A stretch of DNA of 64,000 nt from Catenaria anguillulae PL171. Its lineage: Eukaryota; Blastocladiomycota; Blastocladiomycetes; Blastocladiales; Catenariaceae. Numbering within the stretch: position 1 is the first letter of the stretch; each line of letters starts with the position of its first letter. Below are positions 39,701 to 49,732 of the stretch, piece after piece. The notes beneath the pieces are model-generated. The model saw only the letters and a list, made by a program, of their open reading frames with translations. It did no database searches and was not told the origin of the DNA. The position numbers were made by a program, and so were the translations under genes. The stretch covers positions 62,001-126,000 of the forward strand of contig MCFL01000062.1 of assembly GCA_002102555.1 (NCBI GenBank), written 5' to 3'.

Positions 39701-42700
39701 GGTGACGAGCCAAATTCAACTTGACGAATGCACCAACGAGCAAATTGCCGTTTGCGAGGCGTCGTCATCCCTCCATGTTGAGCAGTGTGGCGCCACTATC
39801 GTGTCGACTGAGGTCGAGACTTGCGAATCGCAAGTGACCTCGCAGGAGGTGTGTGCTGATGCTGTGGCCATCACGACCGAGGATGTTGTTGATCTCGTTC
39901 AACAAGTCGAGTTGCAAGCGACGGTCGACGATTCCGCGTCTTACCAAGTGCAAAGCGAGGCTGTGTGCGCTGCCGTCGTGTGCGAGGCCGGTGCTGCCAT
40001 TGACGTTGCCACCGTCACGGAGACTGTCCAAGCTCAAGGCGAATGCATTGTCGAGCAACAAGTGCAAACCCTGGTGTCTGGCTCCTCGTCGATTGCTTTC
40101 GACTCTCAGCTCACCGCCGCCGCCCAACAGACGTCTGACCTTGTCGTGACCGACGTGCAAGCCGTCTCGACCGAGACTGTCTCTCATCAGGAGCTGCAAA
40201 TTGAGGCCGAAGTCGCCGAGTCGTGCTTGTCAGACGAGGTCACTGCCAACGCGGTGTCGACCGAGATTACGGCCCAAGTCCAAGACCAAGTTTGTGTTGT
40301 GCAAGAGCAGATTGTTGCGTCGAGCTCGTCGGCCGCTTCCATTCAGCAATTGGATGTCCATGATGTCGCCCAGTCGCATGAAGCGATTGCCGTCGAATGC
40401 ACCGAGCAAAATGTCGCCGTGGAAGAATCGTGCGCCGTGACCTCACAAAAGTCGACCATCCAATCGGAGCACGCTGCCGTTGCGCAAGTTGATGTGGAGC
40501 AAGCTCAATCTGCCGACGCTTGCATCGCTGACACGGTGTCGGCCGTGTCGTTTGAGTCGGGAATTGTGTTCTCTGGCGAGGAATCCCAGACCTTCTCCTC
40601 CTCGTCCGTTGCGGTTGTTGAGGAGGAGCAGGAAGCACCGGTATCGTCCACGGCCCAGTCGTCGTCTACATGCCTCGATGACGCGACGCAGGACCAAGTC
40701 ATGGCCGCCGCGTTGGCTGCTGCTGCTGCTTCGTCGATTGCCATTGGTGCTTCCGTGGTGCTCGAGTCGTCCCAATTGATCCAAGTCAATGACGGAGAGA
40801 CCCAACAGCAAGACCAGTGTGTCGACCTGGCTGTCTCGCCGACCCAGGAGGCCTCATATGCCGAAGAGTTTCACGTTTGCGGCCACGCCACAACCAATCA
40901 AGCCAGCGAGTCCATTGTCACGTCGCAGGTCGAGCAAGAGTCCCACGTGATCACCTCTGCCGAGTGCGGTACGACAATCGCGTCTGAGAGCGTGCTCGAG
41001 GTCGAGGTTGAGGCTACAGTGCAATCGCAAGTTTGCGAATCGACCAGTGTGTCCGTCTCGCACTCAGAGCAATCGAGCGTCCTCGTTGAAGAAGTTGCGC
41101 TTGGTTCACAAGTCCAAGCAACCGTGTGCGAGTCGTCGGCGTCTGTTCAAGCGGACCAGGAATCGTATGCTACGGTCATGGCCGTTGCTGGCGCCACCAC
41201 CGCTCAAGTGGCTACCGAGGTGTGCAACGTTGAGGCGCACGCTCAAACGCAACAAGAGCTCACGACTGTCGTTACCGAGTCGCACGTCCATGCCGAGTCC
41301 CAACTTGACCAGGCCGCCCACATCGAGGTTGTTGTTGAGGCCGCGTCCGGCGAGTGCGTGCAAGCAGCTCACGAGGTCGTGCAACAAGCGCCCGAGTCTG
41401 TATCCGTTGACTGCGAGGTGACAAGCCAGTCCGAACATGTCGTCACTGCGGCCTCTGAACAAGTTCAAACCCAAGAGTCGTGCCAGATCGAGTTGGAGCA
41501 AGCTGACCAGGTTACCTTGGAGCAAGTTGCCGCCGTCGACGCTCAAATCACCGAGTGCACCACTACGCAAGTCGATTCGTCGTTTATCACCAACGAGTCC
41601 ACCGTCACCACCCAGGTCAATGAGTGTGACGCTCAAACCTCGACCGACGCGGCTATTTCTGTTGCTGCCGGAGTTGGGCTTGCGCTCGCCGCTGGCACTC
41701 TTCTCGCTGGCGACGTCCAGCAGGACGTTTCCCAGTCTGCATTCGTTGATTGTGAGGTGACTAGCCAGTCTCAAGATGAAGTTGTCGTCTCGGAGCAAGT
41801 GCAAGTCCAGGAGTCGCACCAAGTCGAGTTGCAGCAAATTGCCGCCGTCAATGCTCAAATCACGGATTGTGCCACCAGCCAAGTGGACTCGGTCTCGCTC
41901 ACCGAGGCCGCGATCACCACCCTCGCTTCCGAAGCCGGCGCCGTGTCCGACACGCAGGTGTTTGAAGCACAAATCGTTGCCTCCGATTCCGAGCACGCTC
42001 AAGGCGCGGTTCCCGTTTCTCACGATGCCATGGCTGCGGACTCTTGCCTCACGAGCATTCAAGTTCAAGAACAATCCGAGTCTCTCGTACAGCAACCTAC
42101 GATCGACACTCATGTCCAAGAGTGCATTGAGGTCGAGCAGGTTACCTTTGAACAAGTCCAAGTTGAAACGCAGCACCAAACCAGTTCGATCACCGAGAGC
42201 GTGTCTCAAGTCGATGTCGTGGCCTCTGAGGTCGCAGCTGAGTCAGACGACAGCGATGATCATGACGTGACTTTGGCCGTTGGCGCTGCTGCCGCCGTCG
42301 TGGCTGGTGCTGCCATTGCCGTTGGTGTTGGCGCTGCCGCGGCCGTTGCGTCATCATCCTCGTCTTCGGATGAGGAGTCTGGTGACGAAGCTGGTCTTGC
42401 CCAGGGTACGCCTGCGCCTGTGTTTCATTTGCGTGGTGCCGTTTGTTGCTGACTCTTTTTCCCGGGTTGTGCCCATTGTACAAAGGCGAAATCGTCGATG
42501 CATGCCAACAAGATACGACGCTTATTGAGACTACGCAAGTTCACGAGCAGCATGAGCATAATGAAGCCGTTTCCGGTCTCTTTGTTGGCGGCGCAATTTC
42601 GGTTGACTCGACCCACGCTCACGATTCCTCGTCATCGTCGGATGAAGAGGCTGTCGGAGACAATGTGCAAACTGGTTTGTTGTGCTCTTTTCTTTTCTTC

Positions 42701-45700
42701 CGGTGCCTGCGTCCCAAGACTGACTTTCTCGCGCAGGATTCATCGCCATCGAATCCGCGAACGATTCGGCCGCCCACGTCGATGTTCAGACGAGCGAGAC
42801 ATGCGCCACCGACGTTTGCGTTGACACTGCGTCCGTTCACGAGCCCAGCTCGAGCGTCTCGGTCAATGTCGACTCTACCCTTGTTGCTACAATTCAAGAA
42901 GGCCATCACGATCACCAATTCGAGACCGTGACGACCCAACTCGAAACCCAAGACGTCTCCGTTCAAGAAACTCCTTACTCGTCCACTGTGATTGAGAGCA
43001 GTGTTGCCACCGAGGTTACCGAGTCCATTGATATTGCAGAGCAAGAGTCGTCGTCTAGTGTTGGCGCTGCTGCCGTCATTGCTGGCGCGGCCGTTGCGGT
43101 TGGTATTGCCGCAGCCGTTGGATCGTCCTCGTCCTCGTCTGATGAAGAGTCTGAAGACGGAACCGGTCTTGCTCAAGGTACACTTGGCCGTCGTCGGCCA
43201 CTTCACGTTGCCCAAATTCCTGACTTTATTTGTTCATTTGATCGTGCACTTGTTAGGTGAAACACTCGAGACTTGCCAACAAGATGTCACGCTCGTTGAG
43301 ACGGTTGAATCTCAAGAAAACCTCGTTCATCATCAAGAAACCGCTTCCGGACTCTTTGTGGGCGGCACCGTCTCGGTTGATGTCTCTCATTCTCACGATT
43401 CCTCGTCGTCTTCCGATGAGGAGGCTGCGGATGATTCGGTCCAAATTGGTTTGTTTCCTTCTTCATTCCTTGCAGTGCTTTGCCTAAGGCTCACACTTTC
43501 GGACCAGATGCACATGCCGTGTCAATCTCGACAGCTGCCGTCGTCGGCCACGGGCTGCACGAGTCCGCTGAATCCGTTGAAATCGCAACCACGCATGCTA
43601 ACTCGGAGACACACGAGGCTTGCGCTACCGCGACTGATGTTGCCACCACCGATGTTTGCGTGGAATCCGTTGTCGCCATCGAGTCGAATTCCAATGTTGC
43701 TGTCGCCAGCAACGAGGCCGTGACCATTGTTCAGGACGACCATCACGCTCACCAAACCGAGACCGTGACGATCCAATCCGAGCAGACTCTTGTGCAAACC
43801 GAGGTCGTCCAAGCGACTCATTGCTCCACGGCGGTCAACCAGGCCGAAGTGGGCGACGAGACCCTTGTGACGTGCATGATTGAGGAGGCTGCCGCCACCG
43901 AGATCTCCCAGCAAGTAGAGGAGACCATTGGGCAAGAGTCTGCACCTGGTCTTGACGCTGCTGTGATTGTTGGTGGAGCCACTGCTGCCTTGGTTGGTGC
44001 CGCCGTGGTGCTCGGTGCTGCATCCTCTGGTGATAGCAGCGATTCGGGATCCGACACAGAGCTCATTGTTTCTGACGGTACGCATGATTTCAACATTTGC
44101 TCCAACACGTGCGTGTAACCTCATTGGCTGACATATCTTTTTCTCACCCCTGCAGTCCATGTCTCGACCACCGTCTCCGCCACGACGCACGAGTTGGAAG
44201 TCGCTACAGAACAAGCAAGCGTGTCCCAGTCCGCCATTGTCGTCAACACTGGCGAGCAGCAAGATTGCGCCGCCGCGGTGATCTCGCACGATAGCGAAGC
44301 CGTCTCGTCCTCTACCCAAGTCGAGCACAAAGTGGACGCGTCGGTTGCAATCAACGTCGCTGGATCTGGTCATGTTACTGCCGATTTGGCTACATCAAGC
44401 AGCAGTGATTCAGAGGGAGAGGACATTGCCCAAAGTGCGTCACGTTTTGCATTTTCTTCTTCCTCCGACCTCGTTCGGCGACCTAACCGCAAGTATTTGC
44501 AGTCACTTCAACGAGTTTCGCGTCCGTTCATGCCGTTCAAGAAGTCATTCACGAGCACGAGATTTCGACCACCGAATCTTCCCATGGCACGGTCACGACC
44601 GCTGCCGCAGCTGTTCTCGGCACCGCCGCTGCCGTTGCTTGCAGTGACTCGGGCTCGGATTCTGAGACCGATGCCGAGCATGGTATGTTTATCATCCCCT
44701 CTTGCGTGCACATTGACCAGGTTGTCGCATTCGCTCACAACCCGTTGCCTTTCTAGTTTCGGCTGTCGTTGATCACCCTGAAGAGCACGTCACCACTCAA
44801 GTGGAAGAGACTATGTGCACTCAAGAGATCGCGATTGAGCACACGCACAACGAGACCACCACCCAGGCGCATGCAGTTGATTCTGATCAGGACGAATCAG
44901 CTGGTCTTGACATTGGAGGAGCCCTCGCCATTGCCGGTGCTGGGATTGCGGTGATTGGAGCTGGTATTGTTGGCGCCGTGGCCTCGGGAGATTCGAGCGA
45001 CAGCGAGTCGGACAGCGAAGAGCATATTCATGTGGAGCAGACCATCGAGGGTACGGGCACTCTACTTTTGCGCGCTCACACTGCGGTTGACTGACCACAG
45101 AATCCGTTCGTCAGCTCATCAAGAATCCAAGATTGAAGTCATCGTCGATCAGACCACCTCCGAAGTGGCCAGCGCAACCGAGGTAATTGATACCCACCAC
45201 GCCGTTGTTGATCACGAGCTCACCGTTTCGAATTCTGCCGAGTTGCACGCCGCCCAAGAGACTTCCACATGCTCGTCGTTGTCTGCTGCTGAGATCGTTG
45301 TGACCGGTACTCTTTCGTCGGCGACCGCCGCCGTTGAGTCTGGTGAATCTACGAGCAGCGACTCTGAGCACGAGATTGAGGTCAGCGTTGAGCATGAAAT
45401 CAACGGTCCGCATCCACTCGCTCCCTTCTCGCTGATGTGGACCTCTCTGACAGACCCCATTGTTCCTTTTTTAGCCGCGACCGAAAACAATCTCGTCGAG
45501 ACGGTCAACAAGATCGACGTCACCGAGCAATCGACCACACTTGTCACCGAAACATCGAGCGAGCACTCTGCCGAAGCCACCGCCGAAGCGCACGAGACAT
45601 CCATTTCTTCTTCTGCGATCGGTATTGCTGTCGCTGGAGCTGGCCTTGTCGCCGCCGCTGGCGCTGGCATCATTGCCGCGGCCGTGGCTGGTGACTCGAG

Positions 45701-48174
45701 CAGCGAGTCTGAGGACGAAGCGGAATGCGAGCAAGTCACCGATGGTGCGCATTACCCCTATGTATCCATCGCGTTGCGTGCATTTCTTCACTCACCCAAT
45801 GTCACCTCCAGTCTTGACCGAGGTCGTCCAAGCCGACTCCGCGTCCAAGATTGAGATTGCCGAGCAAACGGAATCGCATGTCGTCATTGAAGCCTCTCAA
45901 GAGCAAGTTATCCACGAGCACGAGTCGACCAGCTCATCGTCCACGTTTGGCCTTGCCTCCGCCGCCGCCGGTGCCGGTGCGGATAGTGCCGGTATTGCTG
46001 TTGCGGTCGCCGCCGCTTCCGGTCACTCGAGCGACAGCGAATCTGACGCCGAGGACGGCCCGTGTGTCCAAGAAACGAGTATGTTGGCCTTGACTCTGTC
46101 ACTTCATTGCCCTTGCATACCATTCACACCTACGTTGCCCCATTCGAGCAGCCACCGATGCATCCACCAAGATTGAGGTTGTTGAACTCTCGGCAACCGA
46201 AATCACAACCATCACCGAGCAAAGCCACCATGAGCATGAAACCGTCCAACAGGAGGCATCGTCCAACACCTCCTCGTCCATGTTTGGTGCTGCCGCTCTC
46301 GGCGGTCTTGCTCTCGGTGGCGCTGCAGCCATGGCCGGTGCCAGTGCACTCGTGTCGGGCAACGATTCCTCGTCCGACTCGGAGTCGGATGCCGAAGACA
46401 AGGTTCAAGCCGTTGCTGACGTTCATGTTGAGACGACGGTGGTGCACTCGGAAGCGGAGCACAAGGTTGACGCAGAAGTCAAGACCGAGGAACAGCAATC
46501 TTCGTCGTTCTCGAAGATTGGGCTCGGTGCTGGTCTTGCTGCCGCAGCTGGTGTTGGCCTTGGTCTTGCTGCCGTTGCTGGTGCCGCGGCCGTCGCTGTC
46601 GATGCCAAGCACGATTCGGGCTCGGATTCCGACCGTGAGGATGTTCATGAGCAGCAGACTGGTACGTGTCCCATTGTGCTCCTCCATGCCTTTCATGACT
46701 CACACACCATGTCACTTGTAGCGTTTACAGAAGTCACTACGACAACGTCCGCCGTTGACTCGTTTGTCGATGGCAAGCTTGGCGTCTCCTCCACCCAGTC
46801 GTCGTCCATCACTGTTGCACAAACCGAGCCAGTCGAGGCCAGTAGTTCCTTGAACATTGGCTCGGCCACGGCGCTTGCTGGCGGCGCAGCCCTTGCTCTT
46901 GGCGCTATCAGCTCGTCGGCGACTCTTGCCGCGCAATCGTCTGTGGACACGGCCAACGAGATCCGCCAACGTGCCACCAAGGAGGCGACCGAGGCCGTGG
47001 AGAAAGTGACGGATGAGATTGCCGAAGAGATCCAAGAGGTCGAGGAGCAAGTCCGTGATAAGATTGACGTTGCGCAGAATATTGCATCGACTGCTTTTTC
47101 GACGGTATGGTTTTCTTGACATCCCCATTGCCACTTACTCATCAAACTCACTCCTTCCACGCACTATTTATCTTCGCAACACAGGGCATCGTCTGGGCCT
47201 TTATTGCCTCGCTCATGGATCCGACCAAGCCCCTGCCGCTTCTGCGCATCGTGCACATCATGTTTGCGATCCTCATCACCGTGTTTTTCCTTGTCGCCAT
47301 CCTCACTTTTGGCCGCTCGGGCAACTTGTACGCCTGGTTCCTGCTCCTCGTCAACGTTGGCCTGTGGTACTCGCTTCGCACGCTGTCGGCCTCCAACAAG
47401 CATATTGTTCAACGTGTCCTTGAATCAGCAACCGACGACAAGGACGGTGACGATGCGAGCCCCATGACGGTTGCCGTGCGCACCGTGTCTGCCGTGACGC
47501 ACACGTACTTCACAACGTTTGCCACGCTCGTGATCCAGCGCACCACATCGCGTTCCGAAGTGTCGCACACGGAGCTCAAGTACTTCCGCATTGCCTTCCT
47601 TTTCGTGTTTGCCCTGGTCACCTGGTTCATTGTGTCGTGGAAATGGGTCATCCTGACAACCGTGTTTGCTGCGCTTTGGACGTTCCGCCGGTCCGTGTCG
47701 CGTGTTGTGGCGCATCGGCTTGCCGCCACGGCCGCTGCACGCGGATTTGCCGGGTTGGACGTGCAAGACCTCAAGCTGCGTGTGACGGTCCGCCTGGTGC
47801 ACTTGTCCTTGATGGTGCTGACCTTCTTGTTTGCCGTGATTTCCATGGTGACGTGGTCCGCGTACGCGTGGTTCTTGACGGTGCTCATGGGATTGACGTG
47901 GGCGTACACGCTGCACTTGTCGGTGGTGGTGTTGCGCAGTGATTCCACCTTGGAGGATTTTGCTGCATTGACGGACCGCCGCGCGTCAGAGGCCGTTGTG
48001 TCAGCGGCTACCGCAGTCGTGGGCGGTGCGACGGCTGAGGCGGCCGTGGTCAAGGAGTCGGTTGCGGCGACTGTGACCGAGACGGTCATGTTCAAGGAGA
48101 CTGTGCACGAGGTACAAAACGTGGCTGGGTCCATTTCGACCGTGCAGTCGTTTGTGGTTCGTCAAGAAGAGTAG
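36782..48174 (+). CDS. Giant modular repeat protein (about 3,414 residues) with C-terminal membrane hairpins
   Basis: Seventeen exons: 36782-36785, 36892-37508, 37572-38552, 38622-42405, 42486-42674, 42737-43177, 43257-43448, 43508-44077, 44156-44434, 44503-44682, 44757-45050, 45115-45405, 45475-45744, 45812-46078, 46149-46661, 46722-47104, 47185-48174; total 10,245 bases, phases consistent throughout. The first coding exon is only ATGT, spliced to give MSSPLNDAAATK. Residues 100-660 carry four copies of a 57-residue repeat (GIYVDKQV...GSVHKH...KRKEKVVRVIRRP and relatives). Then a long Ser/Thr/Val/Glu/Gln-rich exon, then eleven phase-1 exons built from one module: helical Glu-rich part, Ala/Gly-rich hydrophobic stretch, and a Ser/Asp/Glu cluster. 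The last exon has membrane segments; FIASLMDPTKPLPLL...FLLLVNVGLWYSLRTL resembles ER protein Pkr1. No overall family recognised; an ER/nuclear-envelope scaffold is inference. Confidence 0.8.
37206..38943 (+). repeat. Four copies of a 57-58-residue coding repeat
   Basis: Copies at about 37206-37376, 37689-37859, 38158-38331 and 38775-38946. Each reads xGxYVDxxx...GPxxxIxTxTTTxTVxxxGSVHKHxxxxxKRxxxxxRxxxxP. Copies 1 and 2 are near identical (GEDGSVHKHVAKNIKRKEKV); copies 3 and 4 form a second pair (VKRVERIIRYITKP and IKRIQRIIRYITRP). They lie in three exons. Confidence 0.85.
42486..46661 (+). repeat. Tandem exon repeats (class 1-1 exons) of the giant gene
   Basis: Eleven consecutive exons all start and end in phase 1. 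Exons 5 and 7 are close copies (QQDTTLIETTQVHEQ...SGLFVGGAISVD with QQDVTLVETVESQEN...SGLFVGGTVSVD), as are the ends of exons 4 and 6 (SSSSSSDEESGDEAGLAQG and SSSSSSDEESEDGTGLAQG), so an exon pair was duplicated. Later exons share a looser plan ending in SSDSESD-like acidic clusters. Confidence 0.8.
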
Positions 48175-48640
48175 TTTCGTCACATTTCTTTTGGATTGCG
48201 TTCATGCCTTTTATTTCCTCCGTCTTCACCATCATCATCCAGATTGTCTTTTTCTCTCCACTGTCATTCTCAAGTTGACATCAGTCGTAGTTGTGCCATC
48301 AAATATGAATACAAAAATGTCATGTCATCTACAATCACCCACGGGTTTCGCGATAGGGATGGGAAGAATTGAGTCAAGTATATGTAGAGAACACAACATG
48401 TGGTCACAGACAGACACGAGCACAAAACGCTGAAACCACGATATGTTGGAAAGGGGAAGGTACATTGGTGGGGACGTGACAAACGAAAGGAGGAAGCGTC
48501 GGGCGATAAATATGGACGGGGGAGACATGATGGTGGCCAAGGTAATCCAAAGGAAAAGAAAAGGAGTTGAGGAAGGGTTGATGATAAGCAAAGGTGAGAA
48601 ACATGAAAAAAAAAGTCAAGATGATCTAGAGGGAGTCATA
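48175..48640. other. Convergent intergenic region
   Basis: Between the giant gene and the Ivy1-like gene; AT-richer than coding DNA, likely both 3' untranslated regions. No gene seen. Confidence 0.5.
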
Positions 48641-49732
48641 TCAGCTCAGAAACTTTTTGAGGCCATACTCGTCGTTGGCAGTCGCTGCAGACGCACTGGC
48701 ACTTGCACCGACGGCCGCCGATGACGTCGAGCTATCCCCCGCTGCATTCTCATCAGCAGTGCCGCCGGCCTTGAGCTGCGACAAGACTGCGCCATAGGGT
48801 GCCGATGTCGACGCAGATGACTCTGCACGATTTGCAACGCCAGCGGGCAATGGCGGGACCGGCGGGACATCCCCGCGGCCGGAATGAGCGGCGCGCGGGA
48901 CCATGGTCTCTTGCTGGTGCATGTCGGAGGTGGCCATGCTGACGGCCATGGACAGGGAGGCGTGCGGGAAGGCCTTTGCAACGCCGCGGATGGATTCGGC
49001 CATTTCGAGGTATCCAATGGCCAGCGAGCGGACCGTCAACTGGCAGCGTTCGAGCAAGTAGGGCAGGCGGCGCTCGGCGAGCTCGTCGCCCACGGTGATG
49101 TTGGAAGCCTCGACACGCTTGATTTCGAGGGCAATGGCATTGAGCATGGCCAACGACTGTTGGTAGGCATAGAGGTCGCGATGCTTGTGTTTGCGGGTCT
49201 TTTGGGCGGCCTGCTCGGCAGACTTGAGGTCGCGGGCGAGCTGGTCGAGCTGCGCCTCGTTGGCCTTTTGCTGCTCGACGGCCGTCAGGTTGAGCATCTC
49301 AATGTCGGCCAAGAGCGGCGTCTCGAGGTTGCGGTGCAGAGCGTCGCCGAGGTGGGCGTGCGTCTTTGCGAGCTGGGCGACGATGGCGGTGAAGTAGGCG
49401 AGGTCGCCCTCTTCGGCAGCAGCCAACTCACGCTCCGAGGTGCGGCATCCGTGGAGCGAGGCGAGCACGCGGTGCAGCGTGTCGGAGGCGGTTGAGACGA
49501 GCTGGAGGGCCGAGCGCAGGTCGCGAACGGCGCGGGCCATGTCAGCGTACTGGATGAGGTTCATGCGCGGGACCGAGGCGGGTAAAGTGAGGGCGGCAGG
49601 CGTGGCCGAGTGGAAGAGTGAGGGGCGGGCGTCCGAGTGTGGGTGCTGCGCTGCCGTGGCAGTGGGCGGGGACGAAGCGCCGTCGGCCCGCGAGAAGGTG
49701 CGGGACAGGGTGGATTGGAACGACGACAGCAT
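48641..49732 (-). CDS. IVY1: Ivy1-like inverse-BAR domain protein
   Basis: Intronless, 363 residues from MLSSFQSTLSRTFSR (an upstream in-frame ATG at 49777 adds 15). The first 55 residues and last 110 are low complexity; the middle is one long helical domain with the Ivy1 family pattern: LRSALQLVSTASDTL, LGDALHRNLETPLLADIEM, then a coiled coil with QLARDLKSAEQAAQKTRKHK, HRDLYAYQQSLAMLNAIALE and LTVRSLAIGYLEMAESIRG. In yeast Ivy1 binds phospholipids and Ypt7 at the vacuole. The fungal Ivy1-type BAR domain is the best match; the exact orthologue is not certain. Divergent from the RhoGEF across a long intergenic region. Confidence 0.72.
   Translation of the reverse strand: MLSSFQSTLSRTFSRADGASSPPTATAAQHPHSDARPSLFHSATPAALTLPASVPRMNLIQYADMARAVRDLRSALQLVSTASDTLHRVLASLHGCRTSERELAAAEEGDLAYFTAIVAQLAKTHAHLGDALHRNLETPLLADIEMLNLTAVEQQKANEAQLDQLARDLKSAEQAAQKTRKHKHRDLYAYQQSLAMLNAIALEIKRVEASNITVGDELAERRLPYLLERCQLTVRSLAIGYLEMAESIRGVAKAFPHASLSMAVSMATSDMHQQETMVPRAAHSGRGDVPPVPPLPAGVANRAESSASTSAPYGAVLSQLKAGGTADENAAGDSSTSSAAVGASASASAATANDEYGLKKFLS

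Noticed and set aside
41106-42209. 367-codon minus-strand frame inside the giant gene
   Set aside because: Mirror of the Val/Glu/Gln-rich plus-strand repeat exon; Leu/Arg/Gly-rich without any domain.
42190-46700. The repeated exon region considered as a CRISPR-like or satellite array
   Set aside because: Repeats are coding, unequal in length, separated by introns, and kept in phase; no short identical direct repeats with unique spacers.
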